DNA from: Haematococcus lacustris
Taxonomy: Eukaryota > Chlorophyta > Chlorophyceae > Chlamydomonadales > Haematococcaceae
Length of the DNA stretch: 64,000 bases
Direction: 5' to 3'
Assembly: GCA_030144725.1 (NCBI GenBank)
Contig: JASKMD010000025.1
Coordinates: 2,027,716-2,091,715 of the forward strand
A program made the translations under genes and the position numbers. This document shows positions 48,601 to 58,686 of the stretch, piece by piece (position 1 is the first letter of the stretch; each line of letters begins with the position of its first letter). Under the pieces are notes generated by a model that did not search any database, was not told the DNA's origin, and saw only the letters and a program-made list of their open reading frames with translations.

Positions 48601-51600
48601 GTCTGGCTGACAGCAGCTGCCTGCTCCTGGGCCATGCCATGGTCCTCATCTTGATTGGGCTCATGCCTGCTGCCGTAGTGTGGCATCATGCCAGGGTAGG
48701 AGCCCAGGGCTGGTGGTGGAGGGGCGGTGGGGTCGGGCAAGGGGGGGTGGTAGTCGTCAGCCTCTGAGGTGGCTCTGCTGGTGAAGCTGGTGGGCCGGGT
48801 GCTAGGGGGGCCGGTGGGGATGTGCACAGCAGCCATAGGCGCCTCCCAATGGGCCTGCATGCATGCATGCACAGCCCAACACAGCTGCCACATGCTGCCT
48901 CGCTCATAGTAGGCCCAACTTGGGCTTGGGTGGCTGGCACAGTAAAGGGCATGGGGCGCAAGCAACCGCCTGCAGTGCTGGTGCGGTGCTGCCTGCTGCT
49001 GGTCAGGTGAGTTGCATACATCCTGCTGTCGCAGTAAACACTGACAGGCGAGTGCCATGTAGTAATGAAGAAACATCCAGCTGTGAATACCGACTTGTTG
49101 TGGTTTAGACATCTGCCCCGCTGCTATGAATGCAAGTACTTCATGGACTACTTTGAATGCAGACAACTGGCCTGCTACTGTGCACATGAGCTGCCCGCCT
49201 GCTGCACTGACCATGCTGCAGACCCACCGCACCTCTTGTGACATGCGCTGCTTCTTGGCAGTGTCCTCACTCGCTCCTCTGCCGGCTTGGCTGGACTGCT
49301 GCTGGTCATCTGCCTGCTGTTGCTGCTGCTCCCAGTACTGTTGCGCACCCCACTGCTGCTGCTGCTGCTGCCGAACTGCCTCAGTGCTGTTGTCAAACTC
49401 ACCCGGGAAGCCCTGGCCCTCCCGCTGCTGGCCCAGCCATGCTGCCTGCTGACGAGCCTGCGCCACAGCCTGTGCCTGCTGTGCCTGGCCGGTCAGCTGG
49501 CGAGCGATGTGCTCAGGAAGAACGCCCTTGGCCAAGAGGGCCAGCAGCTGTGACAGCGCCTGCTGCTGACCCGCCATTCCTCCTTCATCACCCATGGCAT
49601 GCAAATCTTCGGCTGCTGCTACCGCCTCCTGTGCCCCACGCGCCCCAGCCACTCCTTCTCCTACCTCAGGACCGTTGACAGCGTGCTGCCTGGCAGGTGC
49701 ATGGCCAACAGGCAGAGGCATGCTGGAGGTGGGATGGCCCACCGCTCCCAGCCGGCCCTGCAGGCTGCTCAGGTGTGCCTTGATCAGGTTTGCCCACTCC
49801 TTGATCTCTGCCACCTCTGAGGCCACTGCCTCCGCCACAGGCTGGACAGGGGGGCCCGGAGCGGGTGGGGCGGGCAAACTGGTGGGCGGGTGGGCGGAGG
49901 GGTGGGGCTGAGAGGGGGATCGGGGACGCAGTGGGGAGCTGCGCCGCTTGCGGGGTTGAGTGCGGCCTGTGGTACAAGACAAGCAATAGTGAGGTGGGGC
50001 GTGGGCTGAGAGGGATGGGGCCTGTCATAAATGCATGCCTTGCAGATGAGTATGAGTGCCTAGCTGCAGGTTGGGGTGCTGGTGCACATTGTCGGTGTGC
50101 ACGCCTTGAGCGAGCCTGGACTAGGTCTGACGATGGCTGTTGTTGTGTGTTGCAGCAGAGCAGGTGTCAGGCAGATTTTTGGCATTTGCAGTTATGTCAC
50201 AAAGCGGGAAACTGAATCAAACCACATTGCTAAGGACCTCTCCCCAGCACACAGTACCAGGGCCGCATGCAAGCCACAGGAGTCACAGGTGAGCAGAGCT
50301 AGGTTTGCCATCTTCACCCATGAGCCACTGGCATGGTAGGTTGGCCTGCTATTTTGGCTGTTGGGAGGCAGGCTTGTGATCCTACAGTCGGTATTGCTAC
50401 AGAGGCAGCGGTAGGGGCAGCAGGCCAGCTGCATCTACTCTTGTAAGCTCACCTGGTGCTGCATATACCAGCGTGGCATCGCCAGCCACTTGACGCCTCC
50501 GCAACCTCCTAGGCACAACAGGAGAGGGGAGGAAACGTATGATGCACAGCCTACTACCAAAGTGGCTCAGCTGCACTCAGCAAGCCTTGCAGCAGCTAGT
50601 GGCAGGTGATGGCAGGTGAATGCTGGTGGGCAAGAGGCATTAAGATCGCCACAGGCCCCAGTCATGCTGGCCTGCTGTGCAGGTTGCATGCATGGTTTGG
50701 TAATCACCTTTGCATGCGCAGCTGCTGCTGCCTTGTTGCCTTGAGCAGCTCTAGGGTCTTGTTTGTAAAGGCCTCCACGCTGGCCTTGCGCTTGGCCTTG
50801 TCAGTGCCCTTGCCAGCGTTGCCGTCAAGGGGGTTGCGTGGAGAGATGGTCTGCAGCCAGCCAATGAGGCCCTAGCAGCCTGTTGGACTGCTCACTACCA
50901 CACATGAGATGAACATGGTTGAAACGGTGAGGTGCTAGTGCATACTCACCATCGTTTGCGCTCAAGAACAAGTGGCTGAGATGAGGATGCTGTGAATGCT
51001 AACATGCACAACCATGCCACCAGAGAAAGACTGGCAGCTGAACCCTAGTCTGAACTCTAGGCGAAGGACACAGTTGACATTTCTGTGACACGTAGCACTG
51101 CTGCCACAGTCCCCGGTCCCGCACCTGCATCACATTGCGTGACTGCTCCTGCAGCACACCCAGGACTCTGACAGCAGCGGCAGCAGCAGAGGCCGGCCTC
51201 TGCCTGCCTGGTGGCCCCTTGCCTGCCGAAGCTGGACGGCTGTCCAGCACTAGCCTTGGCTCTGGGTCCCTGACACGGATAACCTGAGGCCTGTCAGCCC
51301 CAGCGCCTGGACCGGGATCACGGTTTTCCCATTCGTCCCTGTAACTGACTGAAAGGCCTTTGCCGGAGGCCCGACCGCTGCCTCCGCCACCGGCCCCTCC
51401 CTCTCCGCCTAAGGTGCTGATTGGACGCACCCCCTGCGCCCCGCGTCTGCCTGGTCTGACCGCGGAGTTTTCCACCCCAGTGATGCGCATCCGGGCTCCC
51501 GCCAGCTCGCGTGCTACGCCGACATTCGTTGCGTTTGGCTGCGGCCGCAGCGACACGGCATCCACATCTGGGCGAGAACTGCCAACGCCAGCGCGGTAAG

Positions 51601-53999
51601 CCGTATCACGCTGACGCAGCTGCGCCGCGGTGAGGGCACCAGCGCCCCGCATGGGGCTGAGGTAGCCGTGCAGCTGAAGCGCCTCCTCAGGTTCAAGGGG
51701 GCCAGGATCCACCCAAGCACGCCGAGGCTCCCGGTGGGTGGGCCTGTCCATCATGGCTGCCATGTGCCGTCGAGTTTCCTGCGTGCCGACTATCAACGCC
51801 AGCCTCAGCACTGCCGTCTCGTGCAGTATCCGGACTGGATGCATCATGTTGCTTGATGTAAGGATGCAGCAATAATTCGTCACAGACAAGCAGATTGTGT
51901 TGAACACCCCGGTCACAGCAGGTTAGCTGTAGGGTGTCATGATGATAGCAATCATTGGCAGCCTGTCTTGTCAGCATTCACCTCACGAGCCTGTGCTGAC
52001 AGCTGCCGCCTGAGCAGAAGAGGTGCCATCCGAGCCAGCTCTTCAGCCTCCTTTTGCTGGCGCAGCATGCGCTCATCAGTCTCACGCTTGGCTCGCATAA
52101 ACTCCTGCAGGCAGGCAAACATTGAGGCAAGCCTACTGCCCAGCGTGAGCAGGATAAGCCAAGCCTTGCTGCCCTGCATGCCACAGGTACTCGTTGAGCT
52201 GCTGCATGGCTGGTGTGCACACTCAAGCCTACCTGCAGGGCATGCCGTGCCTCTGGCTCCAAGGCCGCTGCAGGCCTGCAAGCGCCCGGACTGATGGCTC
52301 TTGCACCACCGCCTGCAGCTCAAGACCAGCTTCTTGACCTTGGTTATAGACCAGCTACCTCAAATGATCATAGGTGTGTCTGTGAACGTGAGTTTGTGCA
52401 GTGAAGGATGTGCACTTGAGATGCACTGTCATCACAGCCAGACCATGTGCAGCACAACAGCTGTGAACGGAATGGGAAGTAGAGACCAGGGTCACCCACC
52501 CGCTGCCGGACCTCCTGGCCCAATATCCAGCATGACTGCATCAGGTGGTGGGGGAAGCATGGGCTGGCCACTGGCGCTGCCACCACTGTCCTGAGGGGGC
52601 AGCAGAGCCGGGGCAGTGCCGGGGGGGACCATGTGCCGTGCCCAGGGCCTGTCATAGCTGCGGCCCCTAGGCCGAGCCACGGGCTGATCCCCAGCGGCTG
52701 CGAGCCCAGGTGGGGGGGCTGCAGGCGCCCTTGCTGACATGCAGCTGGCTCCAGCCAGCCCTGGGTCCTCCAGGCTGGCAGCAGGGGCTGCGGGTGGGCC
52801 AGTGTGTGAGTGGATTAGCGGGGCAGCAGGGTCCTGCACAGGGGTAGGGAAGACTACAGCTTGTGTCAGCTAAGACCAGCACCAGCATGCTGACTGCTAC
52901 TCGGGATCAAGAGCGCACACCATTGTCTTGCCATCAGGAATGCAGTCCATGGGATTCGAGCATGGGGCTGGGTGTGCTCTGTGTGTGCGCACTCACTGGC
53001 AGGGTCACTGGCTCATCAGCCTGCTGCAAAGCTGCCTTAGATTCCTGAGCAACATCCCGCTGCAGCCGTTCGGCTTTGTTCCGCTCCTGTTGCGCTGCCT
53101 GCTGCTGTCGGGCTTGAGCCTACGCATGCACAGGCAGTGGCAGGCAGGCACATGCATATCACATCACGATTGTACCAGTAACGATACGCTGCAACTACCT
53201 TGATGCGTGACTCCGCCGCCATAGCGGCAGCTGCCTGGGCACGCTTCTGAGCAACCTGCCGCTCATCCTCCACTGGGTTGGGTAGCAGCTGCAGCCGGGT
53301 TTCATCAGGAAGGGAAACCCCTTAGGGTTATAGCAAACTGTGAGCATTCTGAACTAGGGCCATAGAAGGGGTATCCACGCATGATGTGCAGTACTTGAGC
53401 GGGATCAAGGTCTGCAGCCCCACCTTTGGGTCTCGTCGCACATGCTCCCTCACAGCGGCGGCTGCTGTGCCTGACCTGATGGCAGGGTGCTGACTGCCAG
53501 TCTGGGGCTGACCAGGCTTGCTGGCAGGCAGTAGTGTGATGGGCCGCGAGGGTGAGGTGGGTCTGTGCTGTTGCGCCTGAGCAGGCTTGGCAAGGGTGGC
53601 TGCTGTAGGTTTCTGTGGCTGTACTCGGCTAGCCGGGGATGGTTGCCGCTGATTCAATGCTGCAGCAGCCTGAGCAACCGCATTTGCTACGGAAACCCCT
53701 GCTGTGCACTGGCCAGCATCACTGGACAAGCGACGACTGGTGCCAGGCAGGCTTAAGCGGCCAGCCCTGAGCTCCTGCCTTGTATTTGTGTTGCCTGGTT
53801 GATCAGCTACCTGGATATGCAGTTGTAGGGCTGGGCTGGGCACAACTGGGGCTGGCTTTACCCTAAGGTATTCAAAGTCCTTGCTGGGTAGATGCTTAGT
53901 CAGCAGACTGAGCAACTCAGCATTGATGGGTTCTCGAACTGCTGCACCCTGTTGGTATTGGCTTGATTGAAACATGTTGCTACTGCACTGCTGCAGCAT
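30601..53999 (-). CDS. Giant CEP350-like centrosome/basal-body protein, 37 exons
   Basis: Exons (high to low): 53999-53424, 53288-53199, 53119-52997, 52833-52500, 52312-52233, 52104-51982, 51778-51125, 50850-50708, 50508-50453, 49966-49233, 48854-48565, 48204-47210, 46979-46295, 46025-45863, 45479-45381, 45221-44700, 44432-43754, 43473-43340, 43099-42947, 42835-42521, 42220-42038, 41653-41357, 41140-41001, 40678-40603, 40372-40194, 39966-39769, 39439-38155, 37846-35632, 35497-35427, 35067-34218, 33864-33712, 33331-33255, 33014-32752, 32458-32257, 31904-31743, 31452-31302, 30884-30601. My sum is about 13.7 kb of CDS, roughly 4,570 residues. The start ATG follows an in-frame stop. Content: N-terminal helices (EFMRAKRETDERMLRQQKEA), mid coiled coils (ELEMAGILHARELALQQQEA), long Ser/acidic disordered blocks, and recurring Tyr-Ser-x-x-Phe motifs. 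The C-terminus (NKLLYDAANEALLGIYRA; EEERSWAACLDEAEASVCTQ) resembles the CEP350 end, from memory. The name is tentative; the gene model is strong. Phases fail only at exon 19/20 and inside exon 27. Confidence 0.75.
31496..31625. repeat. 36-bp tandem repeat in an intron of the giant gene
   Basis: About 3.6 copies of a 36-bp unit containing GGTTGGAGTCAGGGCCAGGA and a following CCAGGGTCAGTGTCGA. One copy has GTGACGA instead of GTGTCGA. It lies between the exons ending at 31743 and starting at 31452. Confidence 0.9.
38905..38932 (-). other. Probable one-base insertion in exon 27 of the giant gene
   Basis: Exon 39439-38155 is 1285 nt, one more than a multiple of three, while both flanking phases are 0. 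The upstream frame is protein-like up to VAASDASMEAAPQPPP; the downstream frame is protein-like from LSHSALSAASSQTQSSKSGA. The switch falls in a C-rich run on the minus strand, a common site of indel errors. It may be a sequencing or polishing error or a true frameshift. Confidence 0.65.
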
Positions 54000-54640
54000 G
54001 GGGACGAGGTCTCACTGCTGCTGTCATCGTGCTGCTGTTGTGCCGGGCTGGCAACGCAAGACCCCTACTGCTTGCAGTCAGCCACGTATCTGCTCACTAC
54101 TCCGTATCGCTCGCGACCAGCTTTGACCAGTGTTGACCGGCCACGAAGTTCACGCGAGGACTTGGGCTTCCTACTGTCCGGCTGTTGTGCTAGTGAGTGG
54201 CTTGCTTCCCTGTCCACCCGTCACGACTAGCGGCCAGCAAGTAGAGCCAGCCAATGGGTCATGGGTGACTCCTGCGTCCCTTACCTATTTTATTATAGTG
54301 CGCGATGGACCAAGTTATAATCCCTGCAGCCCTCATGCAACACCAAAATAAAGCATGAGTTGCAATCAAACACAGATGCGAAATCATTGTTGTAGAGGCT
54401 ACTGACAGCGTGCCTAATGCCCACTTCGGCTCAGCCTTCTGGTGTGTGTGCCTCCACGTCTACTACTAGCAAGAGCTTCAACTAACCCTATAGCTCTTAC
54501 TCACACACATCCAGTGATGGGTATTACATGCATCGATACAGGAAATACAAGAAAATACCGTACTCTCCCTTTTGATTCGCGAGGCCCCGAATATTAAAAT
54601 TAAATACTCGTTCCCCCCCGGGTCATTGGGGGAACGCTGA
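54000..54640. other. Upstream of the giant gene and of the LINE; contains a dispersed repeat
   Basis: No gene. The stretch 54308-54457 matches 2165-2257 except for about 80 extra bases in the middle here (from about 54345 to 54410). The AT-rich part 54530-54630 precedes the LINE frame and could be its 5' UTR. I cannot place the 5' end of the LINE. Confidence 0.4.
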
Positions 54641-54739
54641 GCTAAGTTATCACCCAGTGTCTTACCCCCTGGCTGGTGCTTTGCTGACGTCGTGCCCCTG
54701 CCTGCGCCTTTGGCCCCCCAGGCTGCCACGGAGAACCCT

Positions 54740-57700
54740 ATGGAGCCAGTTGCTACCTGTCAGCTGCTGGCGCAGGTGCTGCAGCGTTACATTTTCTCCT
54801 CGGCCCAGCCCCTGACCAGGGACTCCCATATCCAGCCCCAACCCCTTCAGCACTTCAGTGCTGGGGCTTGGTTTGTCCCTTTGGGCCGCCTTTGCAGGGA
54901 ACGCTTGCAGCTGTACCAGCAGCAGCACCCCCTTCTTCCTCCCCCCCAGGCCGACGTTGCAGCCTTTGTTGAGGCCTGCAGCACAGCCCTTCTAGCCCGT
55001 AAGCAGCGTGAGGGCAGGGCAGTGGCCTCCCTGTCTTGCCTTCACTCTGCAGGCCACCCCCACCACGGTTTGGTGTTGGTGCATGACCACACCAGTCCAG
55101 CAGGCAGGAGCCTAGACGCCCAGCTGATTGCCCAACCCTCGCTTCGGGTGCAGTTCCTAGGCGAGACCCTGTGGGTGCCTGTGGAGCCTCTGGATCCAGG
55201 CCCTCCCCCTGGGGCAGTCAAAGTGGTCATCCATCACAACAGTCCCCTAGCAAGCAAGGTGGGCTTGGTGGCAGCCCTGCTCAGGGCAGTGGGGTATGAG
55301 GTCAGCCCTGCCCCTCCCCCTGGCCTGCCTGAGACCCTGCAGCTGTCCTCGGCAGCAGTTCTTAGTGAGCGCCTGGGAGCTCACTCTCGCACCAGCTGTT
55401 TCAAAGGGTCAGAGGTGGGGAATGGGTGCGTTGTGGAGGCCATAGTGACCACCCCTGTCGGGGACGACAAGCTGACCCGCCTTCCTAGCAGGTTCGCCAC
55501 ACCCACGGGGGGTTGGGGCAAGGTGCAGGTCTTCCAGCTGGGTGGGGACTCCCGGCCCCTAGAGGACCCCCTCTCTGACCCTGAGCAGCTTCTCAGGCCC
55601 CCTCAGGGGCCTGCAGGCCAGCCTCCCACCCCACCGCCCCCTCCACCCCCTCCCCCTCCACCCCCTCCCCCCCCCCATTCTGGGCACCCGCCACGGCGCC
55701 CTGATCATCCCCCTGACCAGTCCCACAACCTTCCTGCCACCCACCCTCCCTCCTCTGCACCTTCTGGTCAGCCTACTACCCCTCCTCCCCCACCCCCACC
55801 TCAAACAGGGCAAGACCATACCCCTCCCTCCCCGGCTGAGCAGCCCCCCCTCCTCCCCCCCCAACACCAGCCCCCCCCTGCAACCCTGAGCCCTGACCCT
55901 GACCAAGCTGCTGCCACCCCCACCCAGCGCACCGCAGCGGGGGGTGGCCCGGCCAGGCCTGAGGTGGCCAGGGTGGGGGGCAGCCCCCAGGGGCAGCAGC
56001 AGCAGCCGCTCAGCCCTGCCACCCTGAGCCCTGACCATGACCAGGCTGCTGCCACCCCCACCCAGCGCACCACAGCGGGGGGTGGCCTGGCCAGGCCTGA
56101 GGTGGCCAGGGTGGTGGGCGGCTCCCAGGGGCAGCAGCAGCAGCCGCTCAGCCCTGCCACCCTGAGCCCTGACCCTGACCAGGCTGCTGCCACCCCCACC
56201 CAGCGCACCACAGCGGGGGGTGGCACGGCCAGGCCTGAGGTGGCCAGGGTGGTGGGCGGCTCCCAGGGGCAGCAGCAGCAGCCGCTCAGCCCTGCCACCC
56301 TGAGCCCTGACCCTGACCAGGCTGCTGCCACCCCCACCCAGCGCACCACAGCGGGGGGTGGCACGGCCAGGCCTGAGGTGGCCAGGGTGGTGGGCGGCTC
56401 CCAGGGGCAGCAGCAGCAGCCGCTCAGCCCTGCCACCCTGAGCCCTAACCCTGACCAGGCTGCTGCCACCCCCACCCAGCGCACCACAGCGGGGGGAGGC
56501 TCGGCCAGGCAAGAGGCGGCCAGGGTGGAGCAGGTCTCGCGGGCACAGCTAAAGCAGCAGCCTCACCCCGCTGCCACCCCCAAACTTCCCACCGCAGCTA
56601 GAGGTGGCACGGCTTGGGTCGAGGGGGCTCGGGAGCTGCAGGTGGAGAGTTTGGCTTCCCGTAGCCCCAACCCCGGCTTTGAGGCGGGGATGGAGGCGGG
56701 GGTAGGGGCAAGGGCGGGGGAAGTAGCAGGGTCAGAGGTGGGAAGAGAGGATGGGGCGGGGTCAGGGTCAGGGGTCAAGTCAGGGGCTACAGGGCGTGGG
56801 CTTAAAGGTTTGGGAATCCGCCCGTCAGCTCCCTCACGTGGGAGGCATCCCCGGTTTGTTTGCTCTTGGGGCCCAGCTGTTACGGAGCGTCCCGGGGGCC
56901 AGTGGCTAGGCCCGTCATGGGCTGCCCAAGTTCCCTCAAGGGGTGACACAGAGCAGCGGGGTTGGGGGACAGGAGTAGGGGTTGGGGTTACAGCTCGGTC
57001 TGCGGCGAGGGCCCGGGAGGGGACTGAGGTTTGGGCTAGGTCTGGGGCTGGGTTTGGGGGGGTGGATGGGGCTGGAGCTAGGGCAGGGGCAGGGGCAGAG
57101 GCTGGGCCTGGGGTTGGGGCGGGGGCGGGGGCTGAAGTTGTGGCTGGGGCGGGAGCAGGAGCTACAGTTGGGGCCAAGGTTGAGGCTGGGGCCGGGGCTA
57201 GGCATGGGACTGGGGTTGCGGCTGCGGCTGGGGCTGGGGCTACGGTAGCGGCTGGGGCTGGGGCTGGGGCTGGGGCTGGGGCTGGGGCTGCGGTTGGGGC
57301 TGGGGGTGGGGCTGGGGCTGGGGCTGGGGCTGGGGCTAGGACTGGGGCTGGGGCTGCGGCTGGGGCTTGGGCTGGGGGTGGGGCTGGGGCTGGGGCTGCG
57401 GCTGCAGCTACGGCGGGGATTGGAGCTACCCCGATGGCTCTGGACTGTCCCCGCCTTTCCCACCCCCTGATCCCTACCATTTTCCCTACGTCCACCACCT
57501 TCCAGCCCAAAGCCCCAGGGGCCTTTGTGGCCCGGACGCACCTGCCTCCTTTTGTACCTGACCCCATGTGTCACCCCCCTCCTACCTCTCTACCTTTTGT
57601 GCAACCCTCTGGCCCCCCCCACCTCCCTTTGGCCAACCCTCTTTCCTTTTCTCCTCTCTCCCTCCACCCTGAGGGACCCATCGCCATGAGCTCCCCTCCC

Positions 57701-58684
57701 AGTCCCCCCCTGCCAGCCTCCCCTCGCCTCCCATGTAACTTGGGGCTGCTGGAGAAGGCCCTAACCAAGGGCGCGGTGCTGGCCTCCAGAGGCAAGGTTG
57801 CGGCCAAAAAGCTCAGAGCTGCCACAGCCAGGGGCCTAGTAGCGGCCGGGCAGTGGGTAGGTGGAGCCCCTTCCGGCAGCCCTCCCTCCCTCATGGACGC
57901 TGAGTTAGCGGACCCCGCCGCCCTTAGTGTTGGCTCCACCCTTCCCCTCCCAACGCAACAAGTCAGTCCCTCGAGCGGGGTGGACAGCCGGCTTGTCTTC
58001 GCGCGAGGCCGGGCCGTAGAGCTCCATGGCAGTCAGCCTCCTCGCAGGTCTGTCAGCGTCGCTAGGGCAACTCCGCGCCCTTCTCCGGATGACAGGAGGG
58101 CCGTTAGGGAGGAGCGTCAGCGGGAGGCTCAGCGTTGGCCTAGGGGAGGCTCTACACAGCCAGCAGCCCAGCTAGCCCAAGGTGGGCCTCGCCGGCGCCG
58201 CTTTGGCATTCTTTCTTCAAGTTCTAGCTCTGATGAGAGGGAGGCTCAGCTTTGGCAGCGGCAAGCCGACAGGCAGCGTGCTACCCACCTTGGCCGTGGG
58301 ACCCCACACACGCTCCGCTACGGCCTGCTCAGCCCCACCACCAGCCTAGCCAGCTCGCAGGGGGCCTCTGCCAGCCCTGTAGTTGAGTCACCTTGCCCCC
58401 AAGAGGAGAGGCCCAGGGTGCCAAAGCGGCAGCAGCCAGAGCGAGTAAGTGTCCAGGATGAAGAGGGTCTGCTCTTCGGTCCTCTTCCCCCTCGGCCCCC
58501 ACTAGCCATCTATAGTCGTGAGCCCCGGGTCCGCCTTCGTCGCCCTGGGGCAAAGCTGGCTTGCATTGAGGCCACTTCCGTCCCTCCCCCCATCCCCCAC
58601 CCCCTGTCAGGTCAGCCTTCTCCTCCTAGCCCAACCTCCCTCCTCCACACACGCGTAGCCCGCGCGGGGGCGAACCAAGCTTAG
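54740..58684 (+). CDS. LINE ORF1 protein, repeat-rich, function unknown
   Basis: 1314 residues from the first in-frame ATG (54740); the frame is open back to 54641 but has no ATG there. In LINEs ORF1 usually gives an RNA-binding protein that packages the transcript. Here residues 1 to about 280 look globular (a VKVVIHHNSPLASKVGLVAA stretch could be an RRM-like strand-helix, which is only a guess). Then come a poly-Pro block (about 295-315), five direct 46-residue repeats from residue 382, a Gly/Ala-rich low-complexity block (about 774-894), and a basic, Arg/Ser/Pro-rich C-terminus with two ILSSSSSSDE/LLSPTTSLAS-type pieces. I see no CCHC zinc knuckle. It overlaps nothing and ends 2 bases before ORF2. 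Confidence 0.8.
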   Translation: MEPVATCQLLAQVLQRYIFSSAQPLTRDSHIQPQPLQHFSAGAWFVPLGRLCRERLQLYQQQHPLLPPPQADVAAFVEACSTALLARKQREGRAVASLSCLHSAGHPHHGLVLVHDHTSPAGRSLDAQLIAQPSLRVQFLGETLWVPVEPLDPGPPPGAVKVVIHHNSPLASKVGLVAALLRAVGYEVSPAPPPGLPETLQLSSAAVLSERLGAHSRTSCFKGSEVGNGCVVEAIVTTPVGDDKLTRLPSRFATPTGGWGKVQVFQLGGDSRPLEDPLSDPEQLLRPPQGPAGQPPTPPPPPPPPPPPPPPPHSGHPPRRPDHPPDQSHNLPATHPPSSAPSGQPTTPPPPPPPQTGQDHTPPSPAEQPPLLPPQHQPPPATLSPDPDQAAATPTQRTAAGGGPARPEVARVGGSPQGQQQQPLSPATLSPDHDQAAATPTQRTTAGGGLARPEVARVVGGSQGQQQQPLSPATLSPDPDQAAATPTQRTTAGGGTARPEVARVVGGSQGQQQQPLSPATLSPDPDQAAATPTQRTTAGGGTARPEVARVVGGSQGQQQQPLSPATLSPNPDQAAATPTQRTTAGGGSARQEAARVEQVSRAQLKQQPHPAATPKLPTAARGGTAWVEGARELQVESLASRSPNPGFEAGMEAGVGARAGEVAGSEVGREDGAGSGSGVKSGATGRGLKGLGIRPSAPSRGRHPRFVCSWGPAVTERPGGQWLGPSWAAQVPSRGDTEQRGWGTGVGVGVTARSAARAREGTEVWARSGAGFGGVDGAGARAGAGAEAGPGVGAGAGAEVVAGAGAGATVGAKVEAGAGARHGTGVAAAAGAGATVAAGAGAGAGAGAGAAVGAGGGAGAGAGAGARTGAGAAAGAWAGGGAGAGAAAAATAGIGATPMALDCPRLSHPLIPTIFPTSTTFQPKAPGAFVARTHLPPFVPDPMCHPPPTSLPFVQPSGPPHLPLANPLSFSPLSLHPEGPIAMSSPPSPPLPASPRLPCNLGLLEKALTKGAVLASRGKVAAKKLRAATARGLVAAGQWVGGAPSGSPPSLMDAELADPAALSVGSTLPLPTQQVSPSSGVDSRLVFARGRAVELHGSQPPRRSVSVARATPRPSPDDRRAVREERQREAQRWPRGGSTQPAAQLAQGGPRRRRFGILSSSSSSDEREAQLWQRQADRQRATHLGRGTPHTLRYGLLSPTTSLASSQGASASPVVESPCPQEERPRVPKRQQPERVSVQDEEGLLFGPLPPRPPLAIYSREPRVRLRRPGAKLACIEATSVPPPIPHPLSGQPSPPSPTSLLHTRVARAGANQA
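55883..56520 (+). repeat. Five tandem 138-bp repeats inside LINE ORF1
   Basis: Copies start at 55883, 56021, 56159, 56297 and 56435, exactly 138 bp apart, so each encodes 46 residues and the frame is kept. The unit begins ATLSPDPDQAAATPTQR, continues with a Gly-rich and ARPEVARV part and ends in a poly-Gln stretch. Copies 2-4 are nearly identical; the first and last diverge most. This is a recent in-frame expansion. Confidence 0.95.
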
Positions 58685-58686
58685 CT

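Noticed and set aside
49318..49380. CAG/CTG repeat as a possible expansion-type locus
   Set aside because: It is the ordinary poly-Gln coding stretch of exon 10 of the giant gene, with mixed codons.
54692..54739. GTG start of LINE ORF1 at 54692
   Set aside because: In a eukaryotic nuclear element the first ATG (54740) is more likely.
55559..57574. Long minus-strand open frames opposite LINE ORF1
   Set aside because: Mirror frames of the GC-rich in-frame repeats; no independent protein features.
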